NCBI GenBank assembly: GCA_963825575.1
Contig: CAWGUB010000017.1
Coordinates: 147,181-211,180, forward strand
From: JAFDBW01 sp963825575
Lineage (GTDB): Bacteria; Desulfobacterota; Desulfuromonadia; Desulfuromonadales; BM103
Direction of reading: 5' to 3'
Length of the DNA stretch: 64,000 nt
Both the position numbers and the translations under genes were made by a program. Below the pieces are notes generated by a model. It made no database searches. It was given only the letters and a program-made list of their open reading frames with translations, and was not told where the DNA came from. Shown here piece by piece: positions 17,117 to 27,293 of this stretch. Numbering within the stretch: the stretch's first letter is position 1; each line of letters opens with the position of its first letter.

Positions 17117-19843
17117 ATGAGCAGGGACGTGGCGAAAACCACATCCTCGAGTGTTCCCTGGCATGCTCTGAAAGATTCCGAGGTGCTCGCCAGGACACAA
17201 AGCCGGCGGCAGGGACTGACCAGCGGCGAGGCGGCCGCCCGCCTTGGTCAATACGGGCCCAACCAGCTACCCGGCAAGCCGCCGCCCGGCCTCGCCGTCA
17301 TCTTTGCCCACCAGTTCCTCAGCCCGCTGATCTACATACTGATTGTCGCCGGCCTGGCCTCTCTGGTTATCGGTGAATGGACCGATGCCGGTTTTATCTT
17401 TGCCGTAATTTTGCTGAACGCCTTGCTGGGGACTTTCCAGGAATGGAAAGCTGAGCACAGTGCCGCAGCTCTCCAGCAACTGCTAAAAATATCCTGTCGG
17501 GCCAGGCGTGACAACCATGTCCAGGACCTTGATGCGGAACATCTGGTTCCGGGTGACATCGTTGTCCTTGAATCGGGTGGCCGGGTCCCGGCTGATGTGC
17601 GCCTGCTGGATGTCCACAGCCTGTCTGTCGATGAGTCGTTGTTGACCGGTGAATCCCAGGCAGTTGTCAAACTGGCTGGTGTTTATCCCGAAGCGGCACC
17701 CCTGAGTGAGCGAGGCAACCTTGCCTTTGCCGGCACCAGCGTCACCCGGGGGCGGGGACTCGGTGTTGTGGTCGCAACTGCGCAATGGACTGAGGTCGGT
17801 TCGATTGCGGCGGCGGTTGCCACCACGACTGTGGCCAAGCCGCCGCTGGTGATCCGTATGGAGCAGTTCGCCCGCCAGGTCAGTTACCTTGTGGTCGGTT
17901 TTGTGATTTTACTTGCCAATGTCGCCTTCTGGCAGGGCGTACCATTCAACGAAGTATTCCTGATGGCTGTCGCATTGGCGGTTTCGGCAATCCCGGAAGG
18001 GTTGCCGGTGGCCATGACCGTTGCCCTGTCGATTGCGACGACCAGAATGGCCCGCCGCAATGTCATCGTTCGCAAGCTGACAGCTGTTGAAGGGTTGGGC
18101 AGCTGTACCTGTATCGCCAGCGACAAAACTGGTACCCTGACGGTGAATCGTCAGTCTGTCCGCCAGATTTGGCTACCGGAGGGGGTCTCATTCCGGGTCA
18201 GTGGCGAAGGCTATGCCGGGGCGGGAGAAATCACCCGTGCCGATGGATCGATGCCGGAGGCCGTCGAGTTGGTACGCCTGCGTGAACTGGCTCTGGCCGG
18301 CATCCTGTGCAATGAAGCGTCCTTGCGCTTCGCTTTTGGCGAGTGGCTGCATCAGGGCGATGCGATGGACGTGGCCTTGCTGGCCCTGGCCCATAAGCTC
18401 GGGCTTGACCCTGAAGCGGAAGCTGATCGTCACATCGTTCTGGGAGATATCCCTTTCGAATCGGAGCAGCGCTATGCCGCGCGATTTGTCCGTGGTGAAG
18501 ATGCCGCCTGCATCGTTAAGGGAGCTGTCGAACAGGTTATTGATTTTTGCGAGACGATGGCCGGACCCGAGGGGCTGGTGCCGATCGATACCCTGGAAGT
18601 CGAGGGAGAAACCCTGAGTCTTGGAGGTCAAGGCTACCGGGTTCTGGCGATTGCCAAAGGTCCTCTGGCGAGTGTAGCGGACCAGCCATTGTCTGGCCCT
18701 GAGCATATGCCGCCCCTGACCTTGCTTGGCCTGGTCGCTTTTATCGATCCGCTGCGTCAGGACGTTCGGGGCGCGATTTCCACATGCCGCAGAGCCGGAG
18801 TCCGCGTAGTCATGGTGACCGGCGACCATCCGGCCACAGCTCTCGGTATCGCCCGCGAGCTTGAACTGGCGGCAAGTGAAGCGGACATGCTGACCGGCAA
18901 GCAGCTCGAGTCGCTTGACCTGAAAAACCCTGAATGGCGGGAAACTTTTGATCGGATCGGCGTCTTTGCACGGGTCACGCCGTTGCAAAAACTGATGATC
19001 GTCGAGGCCCTGAATCAGCAGGGACATTTCACTGCAGTCACCGGGGATGGTGTGAATGATGCCCCGGCATTGCGCAAGGCCCATATCGGTGTTGCCATGG
19101 GGACCGGTACCGATGTGGCCAAGGAGACCGCATCGATCATCCTCGCTGATGACAATTTTGCCTCTCTGGTCGCCGGTATCGAAGAAGGCCGTTTTGCCTA
19201 TGATAACATCCGAAAAGTTGTCTATCTGCTGATATCGACAGGCGGCGCTGAAATCGTTCTGTTCTGTTTGGCTCTGGGCTCCGGTTTACCGATTCCACTG
19301 GGGGCGGTGCAGTTGTTGTGGCTGAACCTGGTGACCAACGGCATACAGGATGTCGCACTCGCCTTTGAAGGCGGTGAGCCCGGGGTTATGTCGCGTAAAC
19401 CTCGACCGACTGATGAAGGCCTGTTTAACCGGTTGATGGTGACGCAGACGATTATTTCAGGTCTGACCATGGGCGCCCTGGCCTTTTCCACCTGGGCATG
19501 GCTGCTTGCCCAGGGGCTGGGGGTGCAAGAGGCACGTAACTTTGTGCTATTATTAATGGTGCTGTTGGAAAACGTCCACGTTTTCAACTGTAGATCGGAG
19601 CGGGTTTCGGTTTTCCGAGTCCCGTTGAAACGTAATCCGCTGCTGATCGGTGGGGTGCTGGCTGCCCAGAGCGTGCACATCCTGATCATGCAATGGCCAT
19701 TCATGCAGAGGGTTCTCGGAGTTGCGCCAGTCAGCTTTACCGCCTGGTTCAGCTTGCTGGGCCTGGCCGGTCTTCTGTTGGTGGTCATGGAGGGCTTCAA
19801 ATATCTTCGCCAGCGCGTCACGCCTGAGCAATATGAAACTTAA
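17117..19843 (+). CDS. P-type cation ATPase, Ca2+-type (IIA)
   Basis: About 908 residues. Actuator TGES near residue 176, M4 motif AIPEGLPVAMT, phosphorylation site SDKTGTLTVNR near residue 335, hinge VTGDGVNDAPALRKA near 640, and M6 LWLNLVTNGIQDVAL. PEGLP and NxxxD in M4/M6 point to the SERCA/PMR1-like branch that exports calcium, or in some bacteria other cations. GGGAGGAG at 17106-17113 abuts an ATG at 17114; the ATG at 17117 is chosen for spacing. An upstream TTG at 17063 is unlikely. The MoxR gene follows after 15 bp, so both may share a transcript. Confidence 0.92.
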   Translation: MSRDVAKTTSSSVPWHALKDSEVLARTQSRRQGLTSGEAAARLGQYGPNQLPGKPPPGLAVIFAHQFLSPLIYILIVAGLASLVIGEWTDAGFIFAVILLNALLGTFQEWKAEHSAAALQQLLKISCRARRDNHVQDLDAEHLVPGDIVVLESGGRVPADVRLLDVHSLSVDESLLTGESQAVVKLAGVYPEAAPLSERGNLAFAGTSVTRGRGLGVVVATAQWTEVGSIAAAVATTTVAKPPLVIRMEQFARQVSYLVVGFVILLANVAFWQGVPFNEVFLMAVALAVSAIPEGLPVAMTVALSIATTRMARRNVIVRKLTAVEGLGSCTCIASDKTGTLTVNRQSVRQIWLPEGVSFRVSGEGYAGAGEITRADGSMPEAVELVRLRELALAGILCNEASLRFAFGEWLHQGDAMDVALLALAHKLGLDPEAEADRHIVLGDIPFESEQRYAARFVRGEDAACIVKGAVEQVIDFCETMAGPEGLVPIDTLEVEGETLSLGGQGYRVLAIAKGPLASVADQPLSGPEHMPPLTLLGLVAFIDPLRQDVRGAISTCRRAGVRVVMVTGDHPATALGIARELELAASEADMLTGKQLESLDLKNPEWRETFDRIGVFARVTPLQKLMIVEALNQQGHFTAVTGDGVNDAPALRKAHIGVAMGTGTDVAKETASIILADDNFASLVAGIEEGRFAYDNIRKVVYLLISTGGAEIVLFCLALGSGLPIPLGAVQLLWLNLVTNGIQDVALAFEGGEPGVMSRKPRPTDEGLFNRLMVTQTIISGLTMGALAFSTWAWLLAQGLGVQEARNFVLLLMVLLENVHVFNCRSERVSVFRVPLKRNPLLIGGVLAAQSVHILIMQWPFMQRVLGVAPVSFTAWFSLLGLAGLLLVVMEGFKYLRQRVTPEQYET

Positions 19844-19858
19844 GGAGCTGTACCACTC

Positions 19859-20800
19859 ATGTCGAATGATCCGCGTCTGCCAATTCTGAATGTCATCGAG
19901 ACCCTTGCCGATCGTTATCTCAAGGGTAAAGTCAAGGCCCTGAAACTGGCCATGATGACACTGCTTTCGGGTGGGCACCTGCTCCTCGAAGATATTCCGG
20001 GGCTTGGCAAAACGACTCTGGCCCTGGCTCTGGCCCACGCCCTGGGGCTCTCTTTCGGGCGGATCCAGTGTACCAGTGACCTGCTGCCATCAGATATCAC
20101 CGGCCTTTCGATCTATGACCGCAACAATAACCAGTTCAATTTCATGGAAGGACCGGTTTTCAACAACCTGGTGCTGGCCGACGAAATCAACCGGGCGATG
20201 CCGAAGACCCAGAGCGCTCTGCTCGAAGCGATGGAAGAGCACCGGGTGACGATTGAAGGGAAAACCTACCGTTTGCCCGATCCGTTCATGGTGATTGCCA
20301 CGCAGAACCCGGTCGAGCAGGTCGGCACCTACCCGTTGCCGGAATCACAGCTCGATCGCTTTCTGATTACCACGGGAATCGGTTATCCGCCGGAAGCGAT
20401 GGAAAAGAAGATTATCCAGACCGGCAGCATCAGGGAGGGAATCCGGGAGATCAAACCGTTGTTGTCTATCGACGAACTGTTGCGCGCACGCGAGGCGATC
20501 CGCAGCACTGTCCAGTTTTCCGATAAGATCACGGAATATATCTATCTGCTGATCACGGCCACCCGTGAACATCCGATGCTGCTCGCCGGAGTGTCAACCC
20601 GCGGCGGCATCAACCTGGCAGAAACAGCGCGCAGCCATGCTTTTCTGGCTGGCCGGGACCATGTCCTCCCAGAGGATGTCAAGGGGCTCTTCGTGCCGGT
20701 TTGTGCTCACCGCCTGATCATGTATCCGGAGAACGAAACCCTGGACCGCAAGGAGTTACTGCAATCGCTGCTCGACGAAGTACCGGTTCCTTTGGCCTGA
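19859..20800 (+). CDS. MoxR-family AAA+ ATPase
   Basis: 313 residues. Walker A EDIPGLGKTTLALALA near 43, Walker B NLVLADEINRAMPKTQ near 105, sensor and Arg-finger region IATQNPVEQVGTYPLPESQLDRF. MoxR ATPases act as chaperones that activate or insert metal cofactors into partner proteins, usually VWA or DUF58 proteins. Here it is followed by DUF58 and a transglutaminase-like membrane protein, the standard three-gene set. The start is preceded by AAGGAGCTGTACCACTC. The stop at 20798-20800 lies inside the beginning of the DUF58 frame. Confidence 0.92.
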   Translation: MSNDPRLPILNVIETLADRYLKGKVKALKLAMMTLLSGGHLLLEDIPGLGKTTLALALAHALGLSFGRIQCTSDLLPSDITGLSIYDRNNNQFNFMEGPVFNNLVLADEINRAMPKTQSALLEAMEEHRVTIEGKTYRLPDPFMVIATQNPVEQVGTYPLPESQLDRFLITTGIGYPPEAMEKKIIQTGSIREGIREIKPLLSIDELLRAREAIRSTVQFSDKITEYIYLLITATREHPMLLAGVSTRGGINLAETARSHAFLAGRDHVLPEDVKGLFVPVCAHRLIMYPENETLDRKELLQSLLDEVPVPLA

Positions 20801-21663
20801 AACTGACCCGGGCCGGGGTCCTTTATATTGTTATCACCCTGTTGCTCGGCTTTGCTGCAGTCAATACCGGCAACAACCTGATCTACCTGCTGGTCTCCGC
20901 CTTGCTCGGATTTATGGCTATTTCGGGAATTCTCGGCAAGTGGAACCTGTCGAAGATTACGATCAGCTGTACCCCTCCCGAGGAAGTCTACGACGGTCTG
21001 CCCACCCTGTTCAGCATCAACCTGGAGAACAACCGGCGCTGGCTGCCGGTCTTTCTGATGGAGGTCGCACTCGGCGAAAAGGTCGTGCTGTTCCCGCTGG
21101 TTGACCCCGGGCAATCGAAGAGCAAATCTCTCGAAGCCGTCCTGAACGGTCGCGGGCTGCAGCTGCTGGAAACGGCAACAGTCAGGTCGCGGTTCCCGAT
21201 CAATTTTTTTATCCGCAGCCTGGTCATGCCGATCGATCGGCAGGTTACGGTTTTCCCCAGACCCCTGCCCTGCAATGACGTCCAGCAGCCAGACCCCGGC
21301 GGTATGCGCGGGGCTCATGCGCACTGGATGAAAGGGCAGGAGGGCGATGTCAGCCATATCAGCGATTACCGGGGTGGCGAACCGCTCAAGCTGATTCACT
21401 GGAAGCTCTCGGCACGGCACGATCGTCTCAAGGTCAAGGAGCTCTCCGCCGCTTCACACACCCCGGTTACCATCGATCTGGATGCGATCCCGGCAGCGGG
21501 TCTCGAGCAGCGGTTAAGCTATTGTGCCTATCTGGTCACCCGCCTGTTGCGCTCCGGCCGGCCGGTCGGTCTCAAATCGGGAGCGATGGAGATCCCTCCA
21601 GATTCCACCCGACAACACAAACTCATGCTTCTCAAGGTGCTGGCTCTCTATGGTACGGATTAA
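20701..21663 (+). CDS. DUF58 domain membrane protein
   Basis: A membrane-anchored DUF58 protein with two N-terminal helices (AGVLYIVITLLLGFAAVNTG and LIYLLVSALLGFMAISGI), then a beta-rich region and the DUF58 signature YRGGEPLKLIHWKLSARHD. The start is unresolved: the longest frame begins at a TTG (20701), overlapping moxR by 100 bp and adding 30 or so residues not expected in the family. A CTG at 20797 that overlaps the moxR stop as CTGA would give the usual N-terminus (KLTRAG). No ATG or GTG is available, so a base error near the junction is possible. DUF58 proteins work with MoxR ATPases. Confidence 0.85.
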   Translation: MCSPPDHVSGERNPGPQGVTAIAARRSTGSFGLKLTRAGVLYIVITLLLGFAAVNTGNNLIYLLVSALLGFMAISGILGKWNLSKITISCTPPEEVYDGLPTLFSINLENNRRWLPVFLMEVALGEKVVLFPLVDPGQSKSKSLEAVLNGRGLQLLETATVRSRFPINFFIRSLVMPIDRQVTVFPRPLPCNDVQQPDPGGMRGAHAHWMKGQEGDVSHISDYRGGEPLKLIHWKLSARHDRLKVKELSAASHTPVTIDLDAIPAAGLEQRLSYCAYLVTRLLRSGRPVGLKSGAMEIPPDSTRQHKLMLLKVLALYGTD

Positions 21664-23594
21664 AACACTGCTGAACCTGCTCGGCAGTATCGTTGCCGTC
21701 CTTGCCCTGGCGCCAGTGCTGCCATACCTGTCTCCTTTTGTGATCGGGGTTGCTGTGATCGGCGTCCTCGGCGGGATCTGGTGCGACCGTCATGAGCGAT
21801 ATCCTCTCAACACCTTGACGGCAACGCTGGCTGCTGTTTCCGGAATCGCGTTTTATGCGGATTCAGGTCACCAGGGCCGATGTGGCGACACCGGTTGCCC
21901 AGGCCATGATTATTCTGCTGATTATTCGCCTGCTGACACCAAAAGAATCCCGCGACTACCTGCAGATCTTTGTTCTGGCTCTCTTCATCCTTGCCGGATC
22001 ATCGTTGATCAGTCTCGACCTTGGCCTTGGCTTCAGCTTCCTGACTTACCTGGTGCTGATGATCTTCAGTGTCACTCTCGGGCTGGTTCTGTTGACCGTG
22101 TTTGTGACTGACAAGCGCCTGGCCCTGCCCCGGGAAGACCTTTACAAGCTGGTTAAGGTCAGCCTGATAATGCCTGTCGTCTCCCTGCTCCTCATGCTGG
22201 TCTTCTTTTTCATTCTGCCGCGCACCCGCCATCCGCTCTGGAATTTCCTCAACCCGGGTGGCAGCGCAAGCGTCGGCCTGGCGGAAAGTGTGCAACCTGG
22301 AGCTTATGCTCGGATCTCGTCAAACAAGAGCCTTGCCTTCCGTGCGGAAGTCGAAGAGATAGCTCCGGACAACCTGTACTGGCGGGCGCTGGTGCTAAAC
22401 CAACCGGAAGGTCGCACATGGATACGCGCCCAACCGCCGAAAGAGAGTTCCAAAATTATCGGGAGCAAGCGCGTAGTCACACTGACGATTTATCCGGAAG
22501 CGAGGTCCGACCGCTACCTGATCACCCTGGATCGACCATCCCGGGTCTCCGGTCCTCGAAATTCGAGTGACGACGATTATGTGTTTGTCTCTAAGTCAGC
22601 GCTTGACCACCCCTACCGGCTTGAACAAATCAGTCACCCCGGTGCCGATCTCAAGGTTTCGGGCGAGATCAATCGTGGATTTTATCTGACGTTGCCGGAA
22701 CAGATTTCCGAACGTGTGCGGCAGGTCGCTACAGGGATCATAAACAGCGCGACAAGTGAACAGGGCCGACGGGACGCCCTGGCCGAGTTCTTCCGCAATC
22801 AGCAGCTCAGCTATGCCCTGGATGATCTTCCCGGGGGGGCGGACCCGATCGATGGATTCCTGTTCGACAAGAAGCGCGGCTACTGCGAGTTTTTTGCCTC
22901 GGCTTACGTTACTATTGCTCGGATGGCAGGAATCCCGTCTCGCCTGGTCGGGGGATACTACGGGGGGGAATACAATTCTCTTGGCGGATATTTTCTGGTG
23001 ACAGAAGACACGGCCCATGTCTGGGCCGAAGTCCTGACCGAAGATAACATTTGGGTCCGCATCGATCCGAGCCAGTGGGCGATCAACGCTTCCAGCGCTC
23101 TGAATAACCGTGGGGAGGCCAGCCTGGGGGTTCTGCAGAAGTTGATAGACAGTCTCAACTACCGGTGGGTGCAGACAGTTCTGCTCTTTGATTTTGCCCG
23201 CCAGATGGAGGCCTTTAATGAAACCCGCGAGAAGTTTCGCGGCATTCGAGCAGGAAAATTCGAGATCAAACAATACCTCTGGTTTGCCGGCTTGGTCCCC
23301 TGCCTGATGGTCGGAATTTTGCTGCGACGAAGGAAGCGGCTCTCTCCTGAAGCCCGTCTTTTGGAAGACTTCAGGGCCCGGATACGCAGACGTTACGGGG
23401 ATGATGCCGTTTCTCCAGCCAGTGGTCTCGAGGAACTCGGCGAGCGGCTTGATGATGACGCTATCGGCAGTTTGCGAATATTTACCATGGGGCGGTTTTC
23501 GGAGATCGACCGTTCACTGAATGCCGCCGAGCGGGAACGATTGAAAGAGCTGCTGAGAGAGATTTATAATGCACTTATGATCGGTCTGCTCTGA
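21650..23594 (+). pseudogene. TgpA-like DUF3488/transglutaminase protein, one frameshift
   Basis: Starts at the ATG at 21650, overlapping DUF58 by 14 bp, with helices LLNLLGSIVAVLALAPVLPY and onward. The frame fails near 21860 after AVSGIAFYA and resumes one frame over as RIQVTRADVATPVAQAMIIL, continuing intact to 23594. A single missing or extra base is enough to restore about 648 residues. The rest has further helices, then a transglutaminase core with GYCEFFASAYVTIARM (Cys), TAHVWAEV (His), RIDPSQW (Asp), and a last helix with RRRKR. It is the third member of the MoxR-DUF58-TgpA module. The lesion may be a sequencing error. It overlaps convergent pcnB by 31 bp. Confidence 0.85.
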
Positions 23595-24871
23595 CGTCGC
23601 CGGCGGGGTCTCCGACGGGTGCGCCGGGTTGCGTCACTGGACGGTTGGTGGGCTCCTTCTTCACGTGAATGCAGCGCCTTCTGCCAGATTGTCAACATCT
23701 CCCTGTCGCCGTTGCCGGCCTCTGTCCAGAGGCGAAACATTTCCAGGGAGAGGGGCGTGCCAGGGTTGTGCAGGAAGCGTTTCTGGCCGCGATGACCCGG
23801 ACCGCGGGCAAAACGGTAGCATCCGGCCAGCAACTCGCGGGCCTGGTGGCGCAGGCCATGGGCCAGGTGGAAATGGGTGCAGTAGGGGGTCAGCAGATGT
23901 CCGGCAGACTGCACGACCTCGTTGATCGGAAGTGATGCTTTGACAGGACATTTCTGCCAGAAACGGTCGATAAACAGCGCGGCGAGGAGCATTGCCTCAT
24001 CGACCTTGCCGAGCTTTTGAAAATACCGGTTAAGCTCCTGCAGCAGTCTGAAGGTCGTTTCCCCGGGCGCATAGCCACCCATCATCGGTTGCATCAGTTG
24101 GAGCGCTTGGGCCTTTTGCAATACTTCTGCGCCGACTCCGTGACGGAAAAGCTCCAGAAGCTCCTCGCGGATCCTGGCCGTTGCCGCTTCGCCAATCAAC
24201 GGGGCTTGCGCGGTGATCGTCGCGAGAGTGTTGTCGTCGAGAGAAAAATCGAGACGGGCGCTGAACTCAAGCGCGCGCAACATGCGCACCGGGTCTTCCT
24301 CGAACCGGATCTTTGGGTCGCCGATTACGCGCAGCTGTCGTTTCTCAAGATCGTCGAGACCGCCGACATGATCTATTATTGAAAAGTCGGCGATGTCGTA
24401 GAACAGGGCATTGATGGTAAAGTCGCGGCGGAAGGCGTCCTCTCTGGGAGTGCCGAACTGGTTCTGCATGAAAAACCCGTGTTCTTCGGGATCTTCCGGG
24501 AATTCGTCAGGTTTGGGATGACGGCGGAAAGTTGCGACTTCTATGACCTGGTCGCGACCGAACCTGATATGGGCAAGTCGGAACCTGCGTCCGACCAGAA
24601 AGCAGTTGCGAAAGAGTTTTTTGACCTGCTGCGGCGTTGCGTCGGTGCCGATGTCGAAGTCCTTGGGAGTCCTGTCCAACAGCAGGTCCCGGACGCTGCC
24701 GCCGACCAGGCAGGCTTTATAGCCGTGGCGGTGTAACCGGTAAAGGACCTTGAGGGTGTTCTCATCGATCCGGCGACGGGAAATATTGTGCTCTGAACGG
24801 GACAGTACCCTTGCTGTGTCGGGTTCTGCCCCCAAACTTGGTGAGGAAATAGACATCTGGTTCCGGGACAT
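23564..24871 (-). CDS. pcnB: Poly(A) polymerase I / CCA-type nucleotidyltransferase
   Basis: 435 residues. The class II nucleotidyltransferase head is clear: CLVGGSVRDLLLDRTPKDFDIGTDATP near residue 55 (DxD metal ligands), FRLAHIRFG, EDAFRRDFTINALFYDI and EEDPVRMLRALEF. The lysine/arginine-rich C-terminus (TRRTRRRPRRRRQ) and the FRRHPKPDEFPED insert fit PcnB, which adds 3' poly(A) tails that mark RNA for decay, more than a plain CCA enzyme. A CCA-adding role cannot be excluded. It overlaps the convergent transglutaminase gene at its 3' end. Confidence 0.88.
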   Translation of the reverse strand: MSRNQMSISSPSLGAEPDTARVLSRSEHNISRRRIDENTLKVLYRLHRHGYKACLVGGSVRDLLLDRTPKDFDIGTDATPQQVKKLFRNCFLVGRRFRLAHIRFGRDQVIEVATFRRHPKPDEFPEDPEEHGFFMQNQFGTPREDAFRRDFTINALFYDIADFSIIDHVGGLDDLEKRQLRVIGDPKIRFEEDPVRMLRALEFSARLDFSLDDNTLATITAQAPLIGEAATARIREELLELFRHGVGAEVLQKAQALQLMQPMMGGYAPGETTFRLLQELNRYFQKLGKVDEAMLLAALFIDRFWQKCPVKASLPINEVVQSAGHLLTPYCTHFHLAHGLRHQARELLAGCYRFARGPGHRGQKRFLHNPGTPLSLEMFRLWTEAGNGDREMLTIWQKALHSREEGAHQPSSDATRRTRRRPRRRRQSRPIISAL

Positions 24872-25038
24872 TCTTGATTTGATCAGTCAAGGGATCATAG
24901 GGTCACCACTGTATAACAGATTTCCCGTCGAGAGGAAAGCTTGCCAGGAATACGCGTTGTCATGATATTACGATCCGGTTATAACGGAACTTGTCCTTGT
25001 CGGGCATTCGCCACAACCTCGGAGGAACTTTTCTAACC

Positions 25039-25938
25039 ATGAACCTTCTGGTTATCCTCGGTCCAACTGCCTCGGGTAAGACCCATCTGGCCGTGCAGGC
25101 CGCCCGTCACCTTAACGGTGAAATCCTCTCCGCTGATTCACGGCAGGTTTACCGCGGCCTGGATATCGGCAGCGGCAAAGATCTGGCGGAATACGGCGCA
25201 ACGCCATATCATCTCATCGACATTGTCGACCCCGGTCGCGAATTCAGCCTGTTCAACTTTGTCCAGGAGTTCAAAAGTGCATACGAAAAAGTCACCAGCC
25301 GTGGCTGCCTGCCGGTTCTGGCAGGGGGGACGGGCCTCTATCTCGATGCCATCCTGCGCGGCTATGAACTGGTCAGGGTCGAGGAAAATCTGCCTTTGCG
25401 TCATGAGCTAGAAAAGATGGAGGCTGCCGCTTTAGTAGAACGTCTGCGCAGGCTGCGTCCTGATCTGCACAACACAACCGATCTGACTGATCGTGAACGG
25501 CTGACCAGGGCAATCGAGATTGCTGAAGGTGAACGACAGCCTGTAGCGGAGCCGGTCGTTTTGCCGAATCTGTCCCCGCGAGTGTTCGGCTTGCGCTGTC
25601 GGAGAGACATTTTGCGTCAGAGGATCACCCGGAGACTGCGCGAGCGCCTCGACCACGGCATGATCGAAGAGGTCCAAGGCTTGCATGCGGCAGGGGTCTC
25701 CTGGGAAACCCTCAATTATTTCGGGCTCGAATATCGCTTTGTCGCCCAGTATCTGCAGGGCCTGTTCAATCGCAACGACCTTTTCCAGAAACTCAACAGT
25801 GCCATCCACCAGTTTGCCAAGCGCCAGGAGACCTGGTTCCGGCGCATGCAGCGACAGGGGGTTGATATCTGTTGGCTTGATGCGGACAAAGACCCCGTCA
25901 CGGAACTTCTTGCCTCCTGTCAGGATCTGAATAAATGA
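25039..25938 (+). CDS. miaA: tRNA dimethylallyltransferase
   Basis: 299 residues from the ATG at 25039. This start is chosen because the P-loop ILGPTASGKTHLAV sits right after it as in the family; GGAGG lies 13 nt upstream, a longish spacing. Further motifs: ILSADSRQVYRGLDIGSGK, HLIDIVDP, VLAGGTGLYLDAIL, and QETWFRRMQ near the end. MiaA puts the dimethylallyl group on A37 of tRNAs reading UNN codons. It shares a 4-bp ATGA overlap with the glycosyltransferase gene downstream. Confidence 0.95.
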   Translation: MNLLVILGPTASGKTHLAVQAARHLNGEILSADSRQVYRGLDIGSGKDLAEYGATPYHLIDIVDPGREFSLFNFVQEFKSAYEKVTSRGCLPVLAGGTGLYLDAILRGYELVRVEENLPLRHELEKMEAAALVERLRRLRPDLHNTTDLTDRERLTRAIEIAEGERQPVAEPVVLPNLSPRVFGLRCRRDILRQRITRRLRERLDHGMIEEVQGLHAAGVSWETLNYFGLEYRFVAQYLQGLFNRNDLFQKLNSAIHQFAKRQETWFRRMQRQGVDICWLDADKDPVTELLASCQDLNK

Positions 25939-27197
25939 CTGGACCGCCTGTTGCTGCACAACGTTACCTGCACAGAAGCGGCGTCAGTGGGCCATGGCGG
26001 CTTGCCGGGGAGTCTCGGTCTGATTTCCGTGGTGCGATTGTGATCCCGTCTCTCGCCGAGGGGGATCGTCTCTTCGCGACCTTGCGCAGCCTGTCCGACA
26101 ATCCTCCTGAATGGACGAACTGTTTTCAGGTCGTGGTGGTCTGTAACCATGGCGAACAGGCAGCAAGGCAAGACCGGTTGCAGAACGAGATCGACCTTGC
26201 ACGGTTGAATGATTATGCGCAAGGGTCGACCCTCAGCCTTGCCTGGGTCGACGCGGCCAGCCCCGGCCTCGAGGTGCCGGCCCATCTGGCGGGAGTCGGT
26301 TTTGCCAGGAAACTCGGCATGGATTTGGCTTTGCAGTCTCTGGACTGGTCCGGAGACCCCCTGCTGGTCGGCCTTGATGCCGATACCCTGGTAGAAGATA
26401 ACTATCTGCAGACCATCGACCGACATTTTCTCCTGTCTTCCAAAGGGGCTGCGGTGCTGCCATATCGGCACCAGCCGGGTGTCGACTTTGATCAGCAGGC
26501 CGCGATAGATCGCTACGAGCTTTTCCTGCGCAGCTACGTCTACGGCTTGCGCCTGGCCGGCTCACCATACGCCTTCAATGCGGTTGGCAGCGCCATGGCC
26601 TGTCGGGCTTCCGCTTACATTCGCTGTGGGGGGATGAACAGCCGCAAGGCCGGCGAGGACTTTTATTTTCTGCAGAAACTGGCCAAGACGGACGGGGTCG
26701 ATCTGCTGTCCGGCACTATCGTTTACCCGGAACCGCGTGTTTCGCAACGGGTCCCTTTCGGCACCGGGCGCAGCATGGCCCGGCTCCTTGCTGGCGACAA
26801 GCAAGGTGTTCTCTTCTATCCGGCAGCAGTTTTTCGCATCCTGTCCGACTGGCTGAAAATCGTTGAAAACAACCTTTCGGTTGACGCTGAACAGGTTTTA
26901 TCCCTTGCGACAGATGTCTCGCCTGTTCTGGCAAGCTATCTCGATAAACTCGACTGGCAATCGGTCTGGCCGAGGATGCAGAAGACCCACCACCTCCGAC
27001 ATCAGCTTCAGCAGGCATTCCATATCTGGTTCGATGGTTTCAGGTCTCTGCGGCTGATTCACCTGTTGTGTGATTCGGAATTTGGGCGCAGTGAATCGGT
27101 GGAGACCCTGCGGGACTATTTTGCCTGGGAGGGTTGTGCTGTTCCGACCTCCCTGGGTGGTATGCTGGAGGCACTGCGGGTTGCCGATATGGCTTAG
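25935..27197 (+). CDS. Family 2-type glycosyltransferase
   Basis: 420 residues with a GT-A start (GAIVIPSLAEGDRLFATLRSL) and the nucleotide-sugar/metal site LLVGLDADTLVEDNYL near residue 145 (DxD). Later segments GEDFYFLQKLAK and QRVPFGTGRSM are typical of GT2 enzymes acting on polysaccharide or lipid acceptors. No transmembrane segment is evident. Translationally coupled to miaA by the ATGA overlap, an odd partner for a tRNA enzyme. The donor and acceptor cannot be told; the long C-terminal helical half (residues 290-420) is not recognised. Confidence 0.78.
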   Translation: MTGPPVAAQRYLHRSGVSGPWRLAGESRSDFRGAIVIPSLAEGDRLFATLRSLSDNPPEWTNCFQVVVVCNHGEQAARQDRLQNEIDLARLNDYAQGSTLSLAWVDAASPGLEVPAHLAGVGFARKLGMDLALQSLDWSGDPLLVGLDADTLVEDNYLQTIDRHFLLSSKGAAVLPYRHQPGVDFDQQAAIDRYELFLRSYVYGLRLAGSPYAFNAVGSAMACRASAYIRCGGMNSRKAGEDFYFLQKLAKTDGVDLLSGTIVYPEPRVSQRVPFGTGRSMARLLAGDKQGVLFYPAAVFRILSDWLKIVENNLSVDAEQVLSLATDVSPVLASYLDKLDWQSVWPRMQKTHHLRHQLQQAFHIWFDGFRSLRLIHLLCDSEFGRSESVETLRDYFAWEGCAVPTSLGGMLEALRVADMA

Positions 27198-27293
27198 TAC
27201 TTGACAAACGGGCGAAAATCTAAAAAGCTGTGCTATGATGCAAATAACGTTACCGACCCTGCCCGCCTCATGGGTGGAACGAAGAGGATGCCG

